From Clostridium saudiense (lineage in GTDB: Bacteria; Bacillota; Clostridia; Clostridiales; Clostridiaceae), in NCBI RefSeq assembly GCF_000577815.1, contig NZ_CBYM010000007.1, positions 1-64,000 of the forward strand: a DNA stretch of 64,000 nt. The letters run 5' to 3'. The translations under genes and the position numbers were made by a program. The notes under the pieces are model-generated. The model was not told the origin of the DNA. It did no database searches and saw only the letters and a program-made list of their open reading frames with translations. Position 1 is the first letter of the stretch, and every line of letters begins with the position of its first letter. Positions 45,081 through 55,013 of the stretch are shown here, one piece after another.

Positions 45081-46109
45081 CTAATAAATTACAAACTTTG
45101 GAACATATATTTTATTAAATGTTGAAATACAATAATCATCTGTCATTCCTGCTATATAATCTGCAACGCCTCTTTTTAATCCTTCTTCATTTGCAATTTC
45201 TTTATAAAGATTAGGCAATTCTTCACTATGTTTATAAAAATAATCTATTACATGTGTCAATATAAATTTTGCTTTACCACGCTCCTCCTTTAAAACATCG
45301 GCTAAATAAATATTTTTAAACATATATCTTCTTAATTCAATCATTGCTTCCTTAACTTCATCACTTTGCTTAATATCGTATTTACCATTTTTTAAATTTT
45401 CTGTTGTTTCATTTATCATATCATTAATAAGTACATGTATTCTCTCCGAATGATTTTTCCCTAATACTTTAATAATCTCCTTAGGTAATTGTTCTTCATG
45501 TAATAATCCTGCCCTAATTGAATCATCAATATCATGATTTAAATATGCAATCTTATCACTATACTTTACTATTCGACCTTCTAATGTTTTTGCTATATTT
45601 TCTTTTTGTCCTAATCCACTATGATTAAGTATACCATCTATAACTTCTTCAGTAAGATTTAATCCTTTTCCATCTTTCTCTAGCTTTTTTACCACTCTTA
45701 CACTTTGTTCATTATGCCTAAATCCACCATCTAAAAATTCATTAAGTACCTCTTCACCATTATGGGCAAAAGCAACATGTCCTAAATCATGGCCTAATGC
45801 AATTGCTTCAATAAGCATTTCATTTAATCCTATACCTGCACCTATAGTTCTTCCTATTTGTGCAACTTCTAAAGTGTGAGTAAGTCTAGTTCTATAGTGA
45901 TCCCCAAAAGTTCGTATGTATACTTGTGTCTTATGCTTCAATCTTCTAAAGGATTTACAATGTATAATTCTATCCCTATCCACCATAAAACAAGTTCTAA
46001 TATTATCAGCTTCTTCTTTTATCTCTCTCCCCATACTTTTATTACTATGAATAGCTTCTGGAATTAATGTCAAGTCTTCGTTATTTTCTATTCTTTCTCT
46101 TATTTCCAT
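45081..46109 (-). CDS. dgt: dGTP triphosphohydrolase-like HD protein
   Basis: A 342-residue dNTPase of the short (type 2) Dgt family, which releases triphosphate from dGTP or other dNTPs. HD ligands are in [30 protein letters not shown] and [13 protein letters not shown]. The ATG with GAGGTG 6 nt upstream was chosen over a GTG lying inside that ribosome site. It lies upstream of dnaG as in other clostridia. No terminator is obvious at its end, so it may read into dnaG. Confidence 0.9.
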   Translation of the reverse strand: MEIRERIENNEDLTLIPEAIHSNKSMGREIKEEADNIRTCFMVDRDRIIHCKSFRRLKHKTQVYIRTFGDHYRTRLTHTLEVAQIGRTIGAGIGLNEMLIEAIALGHDLGHVAFAHNGEEVLNEFLDGGFRHNEQSVRVVKKLEKDGKGLNLTEEVIDGILNHSGLGQKENIAKTLEGRIVKYSDKIAYLNHDIDDSIRAGLLHEEQLPKEIIKVLGKNHSERIHVLINDMINETTENLKNGKYDIKQSDEVKEAMIELRRYMFKNIYLADVLKEERGKAKFILTHVIDYFYKHSEELPNLYKEIANEEGLKRGVADYIAGMTDDYCISTFNKIYVPKFVIY

Positions 46110-46269
46110 ATAACTCACCTCAAAATAATCTATTCTATATTTTTCTCATAAATCCTCTATTTTATAATAGGTATCACATTATTATATTTTATTCTCTCTC
46201 CTAGCTATGTATATTTATATATTTTCCATAATATTATTATAATAAGAAAATTTAATAAGGAGATTTATA

Positions 46270-47322
46270 ATGAACAATGAAAATAACGTCATTGATATTG
46301 ATAATATAAGGAAAAATATACTTCCTAAATTTTTTTTAGATAATGCTGATATTACTATGATTAAATTTAAAGATACTGACAAGCAAAGAGCGGTATTTAA
46401 AATAAGCTCAAATAATAAGAATTATTGTTTAAAAAAAGTATATTATGATGAAAGGAATTTACTATTTGTTTATTCAGCAATGGAATGGTTATATAGAAAT
46501 AATATCAAGGTCCCTAAATTGCTACCTTCATATGATAAGTGCAGATATATTATTTATGAAGGTATGCTTTTTATTTTAACTCCTTGGGTTGAAGGTGAAA
46601 AATGCGATTTTGATTCACTAAGTGACTTAAATTTGTCTATTGAAACTCTTGCAAAATTACATAAATGTTCTAAAGACTTCAGCCCAATTGATGGTAGTGA
46701 AAAAAGAATTGGATTAGAAGATTATTATCTTTCTGTAAATAAACACTTTAATGAACTCCTAGAAAATGCAAATTTAGCTTTTTCATATAAAGATAAATTT
46801 TCTAAAATATATTTAAAAAACTTTGATAATAACTTAGCACTTGCAAAATTATCTCTTGAAATATCTTCATCAATAAACAATAATGATTTAAGTATATCCC
46901 TATGTCATGGTGATTATGTAAATAAAAATATATTAATAAATAAATCTAATAATGATGTTTGGATTATTGACTTTGATAAATGTAAAATAGATTATTCCGC
47001 TCATGATATTTCTTATTTTTTGAGAAGATTACTTAAGCGTAACACAACTAACTGGAATTCCGCTTTAACTGTTAATATTCTTAATACTTATAGAAAGTAT
47101 AATAATTTGAGCAAATCAGATTTAAAGTATATTTTAGCTTATTTAGCATTTCCTCAAAAATACTGGAAAATTTCTAGAGATTACTATAAAAACATTGATA
47201 AGTGTAATAAAAATTCATTTATTTCTTTATTGACCAAAGGGTTAAATCATTCAGAAGCGCAACTTGATTATATTAATAATATGATTGACATATATAAACG
47301 TTACTATGATATAAAATTTTAA
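46270..47322 (+). CDS. CotS-family spore coat kinase-like protein
   Basis: A 350-residue protein of the CotS/YtaA group, which has the aminoglycoside phosphotransferase fold. The catalytic loop is LCHGDYVNKNIL and the metal-binding motif is IDFDKCKIDYSAHDIS. Members are incorporated in or needed for the spore coat; the kinase substrate is unknown. AAGGAGA precedes the ATG. It is the only plus-strand gene in the right third of the window, and its stop overlaps a long hairpin shared with ppdK. Confidence 0.85.
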   Translation: MNNENNVIDIDNIRKNILPKFFLDNADITMIKFKDTDKQRAVFKISSNNKNYCLKKVYYDERNLLFVYSAMEWLYRNNIKVPKLLPSYDKCRYIIYEGMLFILTPWVEGEKCDFDSLSDLNLSIETLAKLHKCSKDFSPIDGSEKRIGLEDYYLSVNKHFNELLENANLAFSYKDKFSKIYLKNFDNNLALAKLSLEISSSINNNDLSISLCHGDYVNKNILINKSNNDVWIIDFDKCKIDYSAHDISYFLRRLLKRNTTNWNSALTVNILNTYRKYNNLSKSDLKYILAYLAFPQKYWKISRDYYKNIDKCNKNSFISLLTKGLNHSEAQLDYINNMIDIYKRYYDIKF

Positions 47323-47368
47323 GAATAAAAATAAAGGAGTGTTTTCACACTCCTTTATTTTTATTCTT
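47321..47368. terminator. 22-bp bidirectional terminator
   Basis: A perfect 22-bp stem (47321-47342 with 47347-47368) and a TTTC loop lie between the converging cotS-like and ppdK genes. Confidence 0.92.
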
Positions 47369-47378
47369 ATTTTAATTT

Positions 47379-50012
47379 TTAATTTCTTGGATTCTTAACT
47401 TGTGCTTGTGCAGCTGCAAGTCTTGCAACAGGCACTCTAAATGGTGAACAAGATACATAATTTAATCCAATATCATGACAGAATTCAACTGATGATGGAT
47501 CTCCTCCATGTTCTCCACAAATACCTAATTTGATATTTGGTCTTGAAGCTCTACCTTTTTCAGCTGCAATCTTAACTAATTGCCCAACGCCTTTTTGATC
47601 AAGCTTAGCAAATGGATCTTGTTCATATATTTTTCTTTCATAATAATCTGATAAGAATTTAGCAGCATCATCTCTTGAGAAACCAAATGTCATTTGTGTT
47701 AAATCATTTGTTCCAAATGAGAAGAATTCAGCTTCCTTAGCTATTTCATCCGCAGTTATAGCAGCTCTTGGAATTTCAATCATTGTACCAACATGGTATT
47801 CTAATTTAACTCCCTTTTCTTTCATAACTTCCTCTGCTGTTCTAACAACTATATCCTTAACAAACTTTAATTCTTTTACTTCACCAACTAAAGGAATCAT
47901 TATTTCTGGAACTATATCATATCCCTTATTGTTCTTAACTTCTATTGCAGCTTCAATAACTGCTCTAGTTTGCATTTCAGCAATTTCTGGATAAGAAACA
48001 GCTAATCTACAACCTCTATGACCCATCATAGGATTAAATTCATGTAAACTTTCTACTGTTCCCTTAAGTTCATCAAATGTTAATCCCATTGTTTTTGCAA
48101 GATCTGCAATTTCTTCATCAGTATGAGGTAAGAATTCATGTAGTGGTGGATCTAAAAATCTAATTGTAGCTGGCATTCCCTTTAATGCTTCATACATTCC
48201 AATAAAGTCTTTCTTTTGCATTGGAAGTAATTTAGCAAGTGCAGCTCTTCTTTCCTCTTCATTCTTAGCTACTATCATTTCTCTCATAGACATAATTCTA
48301 TCTTCTTCAAAGAACATATGCTCTGTTCTACAAAGTCCTATACCTTCTGCTCCAAATTCAACGGCTTGCTTTGTATCTCTTGGGTTATCTGCATTAGTTC
48401 TAACTTTAAGCTTTCTAATATCATCTGCCCATCCCATAAATGTTGCAAAGTGCCCTGAAATTTCTGGAGTAACTGTTTTTATAGCTCCACCAAATACATT
48501 TCCTGTAGATCCATCTATTGAAATATAATCTTCATCAGTATAAACTTTTCCGTTAGCTTCTAAAGTTCTAGCTTCTTCATTAACTTTTAAGTCTCCACAA
48601 CCTGCAACACAGCAAGTACCCATACCTCTTGCAACAACTGCTGCATGAGATGTCATACCACCTCTTACAGTTAAAATACCTTCAGCTGCAATCATACCTT
48701 CAATATCTTCTGGTGAAGTTTCAAGTCTTACTAATACTACTTTTTCTCCTTTTTCAGCTCTTTCCTTAGCTTCTTCTGCAGTAAATGCAATTTTACCGCA
48801 AGCTGCTCCTGGTGATGCTGGAAGGCCCTTAGCTATAGCATTTGCATTTTTCAATTCATTAGCATCAAAAGCTGGATGTAATAAAGAGTCTAATTGCTTA
48901 GGTTCAACTTTAAGTATTGCTTCCTCTTTAGTTAACATACCTTCTTCAACTAAATCAACTGCAATCTTTAATGCAGCTTGAGCTGTTCTCTTACCATTTC
49001 TTGTTTGTAAAAAGTATAATTTACCTTCTTCAATAGTAAATTCCATATCTTGCATATCTCTATAATGATTTTCAAGAGTATGAACTATATCCATGAATTG
49101 TTTATATATAGCTGGATTTTGTTCTTCTAATTTAGATATTGGAAGTGGTGTTCTAATACCTGCAACAACGTCTTCACCTTGTGCATTCATTAAATATTCA
49201 CCATAAATTTCTTTTTCACCTGTTGCAGCATTTCTTGAGAATGCAACACCAGTACCTGAAGTTTCTCCCTTGTTACCAAAAACCATTTGTTGAACATTAA
49301 CAGCAGTTCCCCATTCACCTGGAATATCATTTAATCTTCTATAAACGATGGCTCTTGGATTATCCCATGATCTAAATACAGCCGTAATAGCTTCTGTTAA
49401 TTGATCTATTGGGTTTTGTGGGAAGTCTTCACCCTTTTCTTTCTTGTATAATTCCTTATACTTTACAACTAATTCTTTTAAATCATTTTCATCTAATTCA
49501 GTGTCATATTTAACACCTTTTGCTTCTTTAGCTTCATCTATTAAATTTTCAAATAGTCTCTTTTCTATTCCCATAACAACATCAGAGAACATTTGAATAA
49601 ATCTTCTATATGAATCATAAGCAAATCTTGGATTATTTGTTGACTTTGCAACAGCTTCTACAGCAACGTCATTTAATCCTAAATTTAATATTGTATCCAT
49701 CATACCTGGCATTGATACCCTTGCACCAGATCTTACAGAAACTAATAATGGATTAGTGTTGCTTCCAAATTCTTTTCCTGTTATTCTTTCTAGTTCTTTG
49801 ATGTTTGCATGGATCTCTTCTACAATTGAATCTGTAATTTGTTTTCCATCCTCGTAATACTTGTTACAAGCTTCAGTTGTAACTATAAATCCTTGAGGAA
49901 CTGGAATCCCTATTCTAGTCATTTCTGCTAAATTTGCCCCTTTACCTCCAAGAAGGTTTCTCATTGACCCGTCACCTTCACTGAAAAGATAAACATACTT
50001 TTTATTCTCCAT
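47379..50012 (-). CDS. ppdK: Pyruvate, phosphate dikinase
   Basis: An 877-residue enzyme that interconverts pyruvate, ATP and Pi with PEP, AMP and PPi. The N-terminal ATP-grasp part starts YVYLFSEGDGSM. The central phosphohistidine is in GGMTSHAAVVARGMGT, and the C-terminal PEP/pyruvate barrel ends with GICGEHGGDPSSVEFC carrying the catalytic Cys. Length is normal. GGAGGAG lies 7 nt before the chosen ATG, which is 24 nt inside the longest frame. It follows the CcpN-like regulator, a conserved pairing. Confidence 0.96.
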   Translation of the reverse strand: MENKKYVYLFSEGDGSMRNLLGGKGANLAEMTRIGIPVPQGFIVTTEACNKYYEDGKQITDSIVEEIHANIKELERITGKEFGSNTNPLLVSVRSGARVSMPGMMDTILNLGLNDVAVEAVAKSTNNPRFAYDSYRRFIQMFSDVVMGIEKRLFENLIDEAKEAKGVKYDTELDENDLKELVVKYKELYKKEKGEDFPQNPIDQLTEAITAVFRSWDNPRAIVYRRLNDIPGEWGTAVNVQQMVFGNKGETSGTGVAFSRNAATGEKEIYGEYLMNAQGEDVVAGIRTPLPISKLEEQNPAIYKQFMDIVHTLENHYRDMQDMEFTIEEGKLYFLQTRNGKRTAQAALKIAVDLVEEGMLTKEEAILKVEPKQLDSLLHPAFDANELKNANAIAKGLPASPGAACGKIAFTAEEAKERAEKGEKVVLVRLETSPEDIEGMIAAEGILTVRGGMTSHAAVVARGMGTCCVAGCGDLKVNEEARTLEANGKVYTDEDYISIDGSTGNVFGGAIKTVTPEISGHFATFMGWADDIRKLKVRTNADNPRDTKQAVEFGAEGIGLCRTEHMFFEEDRIMSMREMIVAKNEEERRAALAKLLPMQKKDFIGMYEALKGMPATIRFLDPPLHEFLPHTDEEIADLAKTMGLTFDELKGTVESLHEFNPMMGHRGCRLAVSYPEIAEMQTRAVIEAAIEVKNNKGYDIVPEIMIPLVGEVKELKFVKDIVVRTAEEVMKEKGVKLEYHVGTMIEIPRAAITADEIAKEAEFFSFGTNDLTQMTFGFSRDDAAKFLSDYYERKIYEQDPFAKLDQKGVGQLVKIAAEKGRASRPNIKLGICGEHGGDPSSVEFCHDIGLNYVSCSPFRVPVARLAAAQAQVKNPRN

Positions 50013-50081
50013 CTCAATACTCCTCCGTTCATACAATAAATATATACTAACAAGATTATAATCTTGTAGTTACCCTTTAAT

Positions 50082-50720
50082 TTACTTTGCCTCTCCTAGA
50101 TTAACAAATAACTTAGTTATGTTAGTCTTAGAAATTTTACCCACTATTTTTAAATTAAACTTTCCATCGTCTGAATCGCAAGATTTCTCTACTATCGGTA
50201 TACTATCAATTTCATGTTCTATTATTTTCTTTGCTAAAGAATAAGCACTATCATCTGGTGAACCATAAATTATATTAGGCATTCTAGTCATGATTACTCC
50301 AACTGGGACCTTATGTATATCAGTTCCCCCTATCGCAATCTTTAAGAAATCCTTTCTAGAAGCTGCACCAACCAAATTACCATTACTCTCAACAAATAGT
50401 GTTCCTACATCATGTAAAAATAAATGAACAATTGCATCATAAACCGTCGTAGCATCGTTAACGGTTACAGGCTTTGACATAATGTCTCCCACCCTTATTT
50501 TGGATATATTTTCTAATATGTCCCCGTCAACCTTTTTACCTAAATAAACATAACCTACTTTTGGTCTAGCATCTAAAGTACCAGTCATTGTAAGTATCGC
50601 TAAATCAGCTCTTAAAGCTGCTCTTGTTACGCCTAGCTTTTCAGCTATCGCTTCACTTGTAACCGGCTCACCGGCTTTAACTATTTTAATTATTTCCTCT
50701 TGTCTGTTTGTAAACTTCAA
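50082..50720 (-). CDS. ccpN: CcpN-like HTH-CBS regulator
   Basis: A 212-residue protein. An N-terminal winged helix (about 3-60, ITSEAIAEKLGVTRAALRADL-like) is followed by two CBS domains (about 75-135 and 140-205). Bacillus CcpN (YqzB) has the same architecture and senses adenine nucleotides to repress gluconeogenic genes. Lying 70 nt upstream of ppdK, it likely controls that PEP/pyruvate step. TTG start after AGAGGGG. Confidence 0.88.
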   Translation of the reverse strand: MKFTNRQEEIIKIVKAGEPVTSEAIAEKLGVTRAALRADLAILTMTGTLDARPKVGYVYLGKKVDGDILENISKIRVGDIMSKPVTVNDATTVYDAIVHLFLHDVGTLFVESNGNLVGAASRKDFLKIAIGGTDIHKVPVGVIMTRMPNIIYGSPDDSAYSLAKKIIEHEIDSIPIVEKSCDSDDGKFNLKIVGKISKTNITKLFVNLGEAK

Positions 50721-50907
50721 TGCTACCCCTCTTTTCGACTATTAAAGGAATATTCAGACAATTAAGAATTTTTTCTATTTACAGTATAATTATAACATTT
50801 TATAATCTTTTTACTATACCTAATTTTAAGAAAATTCTTTCATTTCGTTTGAATATTCCCATTCTTTTCTAATTATCTATATTATATCTTTGTTTTTCTT
50901 CGATTTG

Positions 50908-51519
50908 CTATTTTTTATCATCTTCATCATCAAAATTTACGGTATAAGTAAATGTGTTACTATCATCCTCTTCTTTGGCATTACCTTTTCCATGCATTTT
51001 AATACTATCGATATTAACATCTTGCACTTTTTCTTTTACCTTATCTGCAAAATCACTTGCTTTATCTTTTGCCTCATTTACAGCTGCAGAAATATATTTG
51101 TTAACTACTTCAACACTTCCATCAGCTTTAGTTATTTCTATAGTTACTTGTGTAACTACGGCTGCAACAACTACAAATGCTAGTATAGGTGGAATAACAA
51201 TAGCAATAACTCCTGCTGCTATTCCTGCATTTACTGGTACATCAACTAACTTTTTCCCATCCTTACTTACTTTAATTCTAGTAACATTCCCTTTGTTTAT
51301 TAAATCTTTTAACCAAACCTTTAATTCATCTATAGTTTCAGTTTTCTTGTTATATTCCATATTTTCATTATTATTTGCATTATTTTTAGATTTTTCTTCT
51401 AAAAATATTATTGCATCTAAAACACTTCCATTAGATATTTCTAATGCTTCCTTTGCTTCACTATAGCTAACTCCAGTTCTTTCCTTTACTTTATCAACTT
51501 TTTCCAATGTAATATCCAT
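50908..51519 (-). CDS. DUF4342 / UBA-like protein
   Basis: A 203-residue protein. The first 40 residues form a UBA-like three-helix unit (VKERTGVSYSEAKEALEISN and GSVLDAIIFLEEK). A DUF4342 section follows with VKDLINKGNVTRIKVSKDGK and a hydrophobic stretch (AGIAAGVIAIVIPPILAFVV) that could be one membrane helix. The tail is charged. Function unknown. It starts 7 nt after recO, so it ends the ybeY-era-recO operon. Confidence 0.8.
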   Translation of the reverse strand: MDITLEKVDKVKERTGVSYSEAKEALEISNGSVLDAIIFLEEKSKNNANNNENMEYNKKTETIDELKVWLKDLINKGNVTRIKVSKDGKKLVDVPVNAGIAAGVIAIVIPPILAFVVVAAVVTQVTIEITKADGSVEVVNKYISAAVNEAKDKASDFADKVKEKVQDVNIDSIKMHGKGNAKEEDDSNTFTYTVNFDDEDDKK

Positions 51520-51526
51520 ACTCTCT

Positions 51527-52267
51527 CTACTCCTTTATATATTTTAACATTTCTAAACTTTTAGGCTTTCTTGAGTAATTTGAATTAATTATAAACGTTG
51601 TTACTTTTTCAATTTGTTGCTTAACCTCTTTTGTAACATTTAGTCTATATATCTTATCCATTGGTGTATTACTTAAAAATCTAAGAGCATTATATCCCGC
51701 CCTTGATATATATATTCCATGTTCTTTATTACATGTATCACAAACTCCACCAAAATATGACAAAGAAATATAATCACTTGTATTAATTGCTTTTTTACAT
51801 ATAGAACACTTATCAAATTGCAAACCGTATCCAGTAGCATTAAGCAATCTTAGTTCAAAAGCTCTTATTAATAATTCATACTCCATAGCATCTGTATTTA
51901 ATAAATATATGCATGTGATGAAATCTCTAAATAAGTTTTTATTTACTTCTCCTTCTTGTACACAAATATCTATTAATTCACAAATATATGATGAATATGT
52001 TAATTTATCTAAATTATCTAACAATCCTTGAAATGAATTTATAATTCTTCCTTCTTGTAAATTATATAAATTTCTTCCCTTGAAAAATATATAATCTGCA
52101 AAACATAATGGTAATGTAAGTGCTAAGTTTTTACTTTTACTTTTCTTAGCACCTCTTGCTATGAATGTTATTTTCCCTAACTCTTCACAATATGCCCAAA
52201 TTAGCTTATCATTTTCTTTATAATCTATCGATTTAATTATTACACCTTTAGTTTTTGTAATAGACAG
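51527..52267 (-). CDS. recO: DNA repair protein RecO
   Basis: A 246-residue recombination mediator that loads RecA on SSB-coated DNA. The N-terminal OB fold starts SITKTKGVIIKSIDY; a zinc finger of four Cys (CSICKK then CDTCNKE) lies near 150-180. The longest frame begins at a TTG that touches the AGGAG ribosome site. A CTG three codons later gives a 9-nt spacing and the usual family N-terminus, so a rare CTG start is proposed. The start is uncertain; the gene is not. Confidence 0.9.
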   Translation of the reverse strand: MSITKTKGVIIKSIDYKENDKLIWAYCEELGKITFIARGAKKSKSKNLALTLPLCFADYIFFKGRNLYNLQEGRIINSFQGLLDNLDKLTYSSYICELIDICVQEGEVNKNLFRDFITCIYLLNTDAMEYELLIRAFELRLLNATGYGLQFDKCSICKKAINTSDYISLSYFGGVCDTCNKEHGIYISRAGYNALRFLSNTPMDKIYRLNVTKEVKQQIEKVTTFIINSNYSRKPKSLEMLKYIKE

Positions 52268-52283
52268 AATAATCAACTCCTAT

Positions 52284-53174
52284 CTACTTATTTTTTTTAT
52301 ATCCTAATTCTCTAAGTAGAAGTCCGTTATCTCTCCATTCCTTTCTTACCTTAACCCAAATCTTTAAATTAATTTTAGCACGAAGGAATCTTTCTATTTC
52401 ATATCTTGAAGTTTCACCTATCTTCTTTAAACTTGCTCCGTTTTTACCTATTATTATTCCTTTATGTGAATCTTTTTCACAAATCAAGTCTACCTCAATA
52501 TGATATGTACCTTTCTCGTTTTGTTTCATTTGAATAACATCAACAGCTATTCCATGAGGTACCTCATCTCTTAAGTTCTTTAAAGCTTTTTCTCTTACAA
52601 TTTCAGCTACAATAAATCTTTCTTGAACATCAGTAATCATATCTTCTGGATAGTATTGTGGTCCTTCTGGCATTTTATCAACCATTAATTTTACTAATGA
52701 ATCAACATTTTTCCCCTTTAGTGCTGATATTGGTATTAATTCTTCAAAATTATATTCCTTAGAAAACATTTCTAAAGTTTTTGCAACCTTATCATGTGAA
52801 TTTTCATCAACCTTATTTACAACTAAGAAAACTGGTGCCTTTTGAGCTTTTAAAGCTTCTAATATAAACTTATCTCCTCTACCAATTTCTTCACATGGAT
52901 TAACTAAAAACAATACTAAATCTACTTCTTTTATTGAATCTTTAGCTGAATTCACCATATATTCACCTAATTTATGTTTAGGCTTATGTATACCTGGAGT
53001 ATCTACGAAAACTAACTGATAATCATCCCCAGTTAATATAGTTTGAATATTATTTCTTGTTGTTTGAGGTTTATTAGATACTATTGATAATTTTTCCCCC
53101 ATTATTTCATTTAATAATGTAGATTTTCCTACATTTGGTCTTCCTACTATTGTTACAAATCCTGATTTAAACAT
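52284..53174 (-). CDS. era: GTPase Era
   Basis: A 296-residue ribosome-assembly GTPase that binds 16S rRNA near its 3' end. G1 GRPNVGKST (11-19), switch [10 protein letters not shown]3 DTPG and G4 NKVD are present; the C-terminal KH domain has [14 protein letters not shown]. It lies between cdd (10 nt) and recO (16 nt) in the conserved order. GGAGGAT precedes the ATG. Confidence 0.97.
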   Translation of the reverse strand: MFKSGFVTIVGRPNVGKSTLLNEIMGEKLSIVSNKPQTTRNNIQTILTGDDYQLVFVDTPGIHKPKHKLGEYMVNSAKDSIKEVDLVLFLVNPCEEIGRGDKFILEALKAQKAPVFLVVNKVDENSHDKVAKTLEMFSKEYNFEELIPISALKGKNVDSLVKLMVDKMPEGPQYYPEDMITDVQERFIVAEIVREKALKNLRDEVPHGIAVDVIQMKQNEKGTYHIEVDLICEKDSHKGIIIGKNGASLKKIGETSRYEIERFLRAKINLKIWVKVRKEWRDNGLLLRELGYKKNK

Positions 53175-53183
53175 TTTATCCTC

Positions 53184-53585
53184 CTAGCCTTTTAAGTCCT
53201 TCTTCGAAAAAACACCTGGAAGTATTTCTTCAAAAGTTTTCACTATATAGTCATTTTCATTCTTTATAATTATTACTGGTATCTTTTCATCTTTAGCAAA
53301 TTCAGCAATGACCTGTCTGCATATTCCACACGGATAAGTATATGCTTTTATATCACCAACTACTGCTATAGCCTGAATTTCTCTATTCCCTTCATGAACA
53401 CCTTTAAAAATAGCTGTTCTTTCAGCACAATTTGTTCCACCAAAAGAAGCATTTTCAATATTACTTCCATCATATATTTTTCCATCCTCAAAAAGTACAG
53501 CAGCACCTACCTTAAAATTTGAATATGGACAATAAGCTTTTTCCCTTGCTTCTAATGCACTTAAAATTAATTCTCTATATTCCAT
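53184..53585 (-). CDS. cdd: Cytidine deaminase
   Basis: A 133-residue enzyme that deaminates cytidine and deoxycytidine for pyrimidine salvage. Zinc ligands and the catalytic Glu are in NCAERTAIFKG, and PCGICRQVIAEF supplies the two other Cys ligands. The ATG with GGAGG 7 nt upstream is used, 30 nt inside the longest frame. It precedes era by 10 nt. Confidence 0.95.
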   Translation of the reverse strand: MEYRELILSALEAREKAYCPYSNFKVGAAVLFEDGKIYDGSNIENASFGGTNCAERTAIFKGVHEGNREIQAIAVVGDIKAYTYPCGICRQVIAEFAKDEKIPVIIIKNENDYIVKTFEEILPGVFSKKDLKG

Positions 53586-53663
53586 TCTTATTCCTCCATT
53601 TAAATAGTATATCATATATATTAATTTTAATATCTCATAAAAACTAAATATTTATAACTAACT

Positions 53664-54365
53664 TTATAATTTAAATATAGTAAATATTAATAATGTTAAT
53701 AAAATTCCTAACACACCACCAACAATTACTTCAAAAACAGTATGAACTTCTGAATCAACCCTACTTTGAGCTGTAATAAATGCCATTAAATAAGCTAATA
53801 TAATACAAATAGGTTTTTCAGTTATAAGCGAAATAGCTGTTGATATTGAAAATGCCAATGCACTATGCCCACTTGGCATTCCTCCTTTAAGGGGTGTACC
53901 TTCACCAAATATAGCCTTAATTATTAATACTGCTAATATAACTATTACTAACGCAATAAAAATCATATATGGCTCTGAATGTTTAATCTTATATACTACC
54001 TCATAAGAAAAATTCGATAATTTATCCCAAAACACAATATATCCTACTAACAATGCATTTATTGCTGTTACCAATACAGCTCCTGCCGCAGTGTTTTTAG
54101 CCACCTTTGCTAATGGGTGATAATAATTAGTATTTAAATCTACAGCAGCTTCTACTGCTGTATTTACAAGTTCAGCACTAATTACCATTGTAATTGTAAT
54201 TGCTAATGCTAAAAATTCTGCCTTAGAAATATCAAAGAAAAAACATGCTATAAGTACTCCTATTGAAGCTACAATATGTATTTTCATATTCCTTTGTGTT
54301 CTAACAGCATCAATTACCCCATTAATTGCATGATTAAAGCTCTCTAACAACTTTTTCATCTCCAT
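53664..54365 (-). CDS. dgkA: Undecaprenol kinase (DgkA) fused to PAP2 phosphatase
   Basis: A 233-residue two-domain membrane protein. The N-terminal half is a prokaryotic DgkA-type kinase (HAINGVIDAV, RNMKIHI, AELVNTAVEAAVDL). The C-terminal half is a PAP2 phosphatase with GMPSGHSALAFS and SRVDSEVHT; these carry two of the phosphatase motifs. Kinase and phosphatase in one chain could set the undecaprenol / undecaprenyl phosphate balance of the wall-lipid cycle. This fusion is known in clostridia. It is 22 nt after ybeY. Confidence 0.9.
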   Translation of the reverse strand: MEMKKLLESFNHAINGVIDAVRTQRNMKIHIVASIGVLIACFFFDISKAEFLALAITITMVISAELVNTAVEAAVDLNTNYYHPLAKVAKNTAAGAVLVTAINALLVGYIVFWDKLSNFSYEVVYKIKHSEPYMIFIALVIVILAVLIIKAIFGEGTPLKGGMPSGHSALAFSISTAISLITEKPICIILAYLMAFITAQSRVDSEVHTVFEVIVGGVLGILLTLLIFTIFKL

Positions 54366-54386
54366 AAATTCACCCTCTTACCATAT

Positions 54387-54887
54387 CTATCTCTTTATAT
54401 TTAATTTACCTAATATCTCTTCTTCCCTAGTTCTCATTTTAGCTTTATCTTCATCATTCATGTGATCATATCCTAATAAATGAAGTATTGAATGTACTAC
54501 TAAATAACAAACCTCTCTCTCAAAAGAATGATTATATTCTATACTTTGTTCTTTAGCTCTTTCTAATGATAAAACCATATCACCTAGTACTAATTCTTCT
54601 CCATCTAAATATATTTCATTAAATTTTTTATTTTTATAAACATTTTTAAATACCATATTTTCAGGATAATCTAGCATAGGAAAAGATAATACATCCGTTA
54701 CTTTATCTATCCCTCTCGTTTCATTATTTATTTCTCTTATTTCATTATTATCTACAAACAAAAGTGAAATTTGATATGGGATTGTAACTTCTTCATCTTT
54801 TAATGCCACATCACACACTTCATTAATAATATTAATTAAGTCATCTGTTACCTCAATTGAATTTTGTCTATTATCAGTATATAACAT
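54387..54887 (-). CDS. ybeY: Endoribonuclease YbeY
   Basis: A 166-residue metallo-endoribonuclease for 16S rRNA maturation and ribosome quality control. The zinc site is [13 protein letters not shown] (three His). [13 protein letters not shown] is the other conserved block. The ATG with GGAAGGGAG upstream is used, 27 nt inside the longest frame. First gene of the ybeY-dgkA-cdd-era-recO-DUF4342 unit. Confidence 0.95.
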   Translation of the reverse strand: MLYTDNRQNSIEVTDDLINIINEVCDVALKDEEVTIPYQISLLFVDNNEIREINNETRGIDKVTDVLSFPMLDYPENMVFKNVYKNKKFNEIYLDGEELVLGDMVLSLERAKEQSIEYNHSFEREVCYLVVHSILHLLGYDHMNDEDKAKMRTREEEILGKLNIKR

Positions 54888-54984
54888 ACTTTCTCCCTTC
54901 CTTATACTTATCATATAATATGTGTACTATTATTGCTTGCGTTTATTCATTATACGTCTTTTATTTGAACTTCGCAACTTATAT

Positions 54985-55013
54985 AAAAAGGGAGGTTTCC
55001 CTCCCTTTTTACT
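54985..55013 (-). terminator. pgpH terminator
   Basis: An 11-bp stem AAAAAGGGAGG with its complement and a 4-nt loop, overlapping the pgpH stop. It separates pgpH from the ybeY operon. Confidence 0.85.

Noticed and set aside
50890-51466. Plus-strand frames opposite the DUF4342 gene
   Set aside because: Antisense shadows; low-complexity Ser/Phe/Leu sequence.
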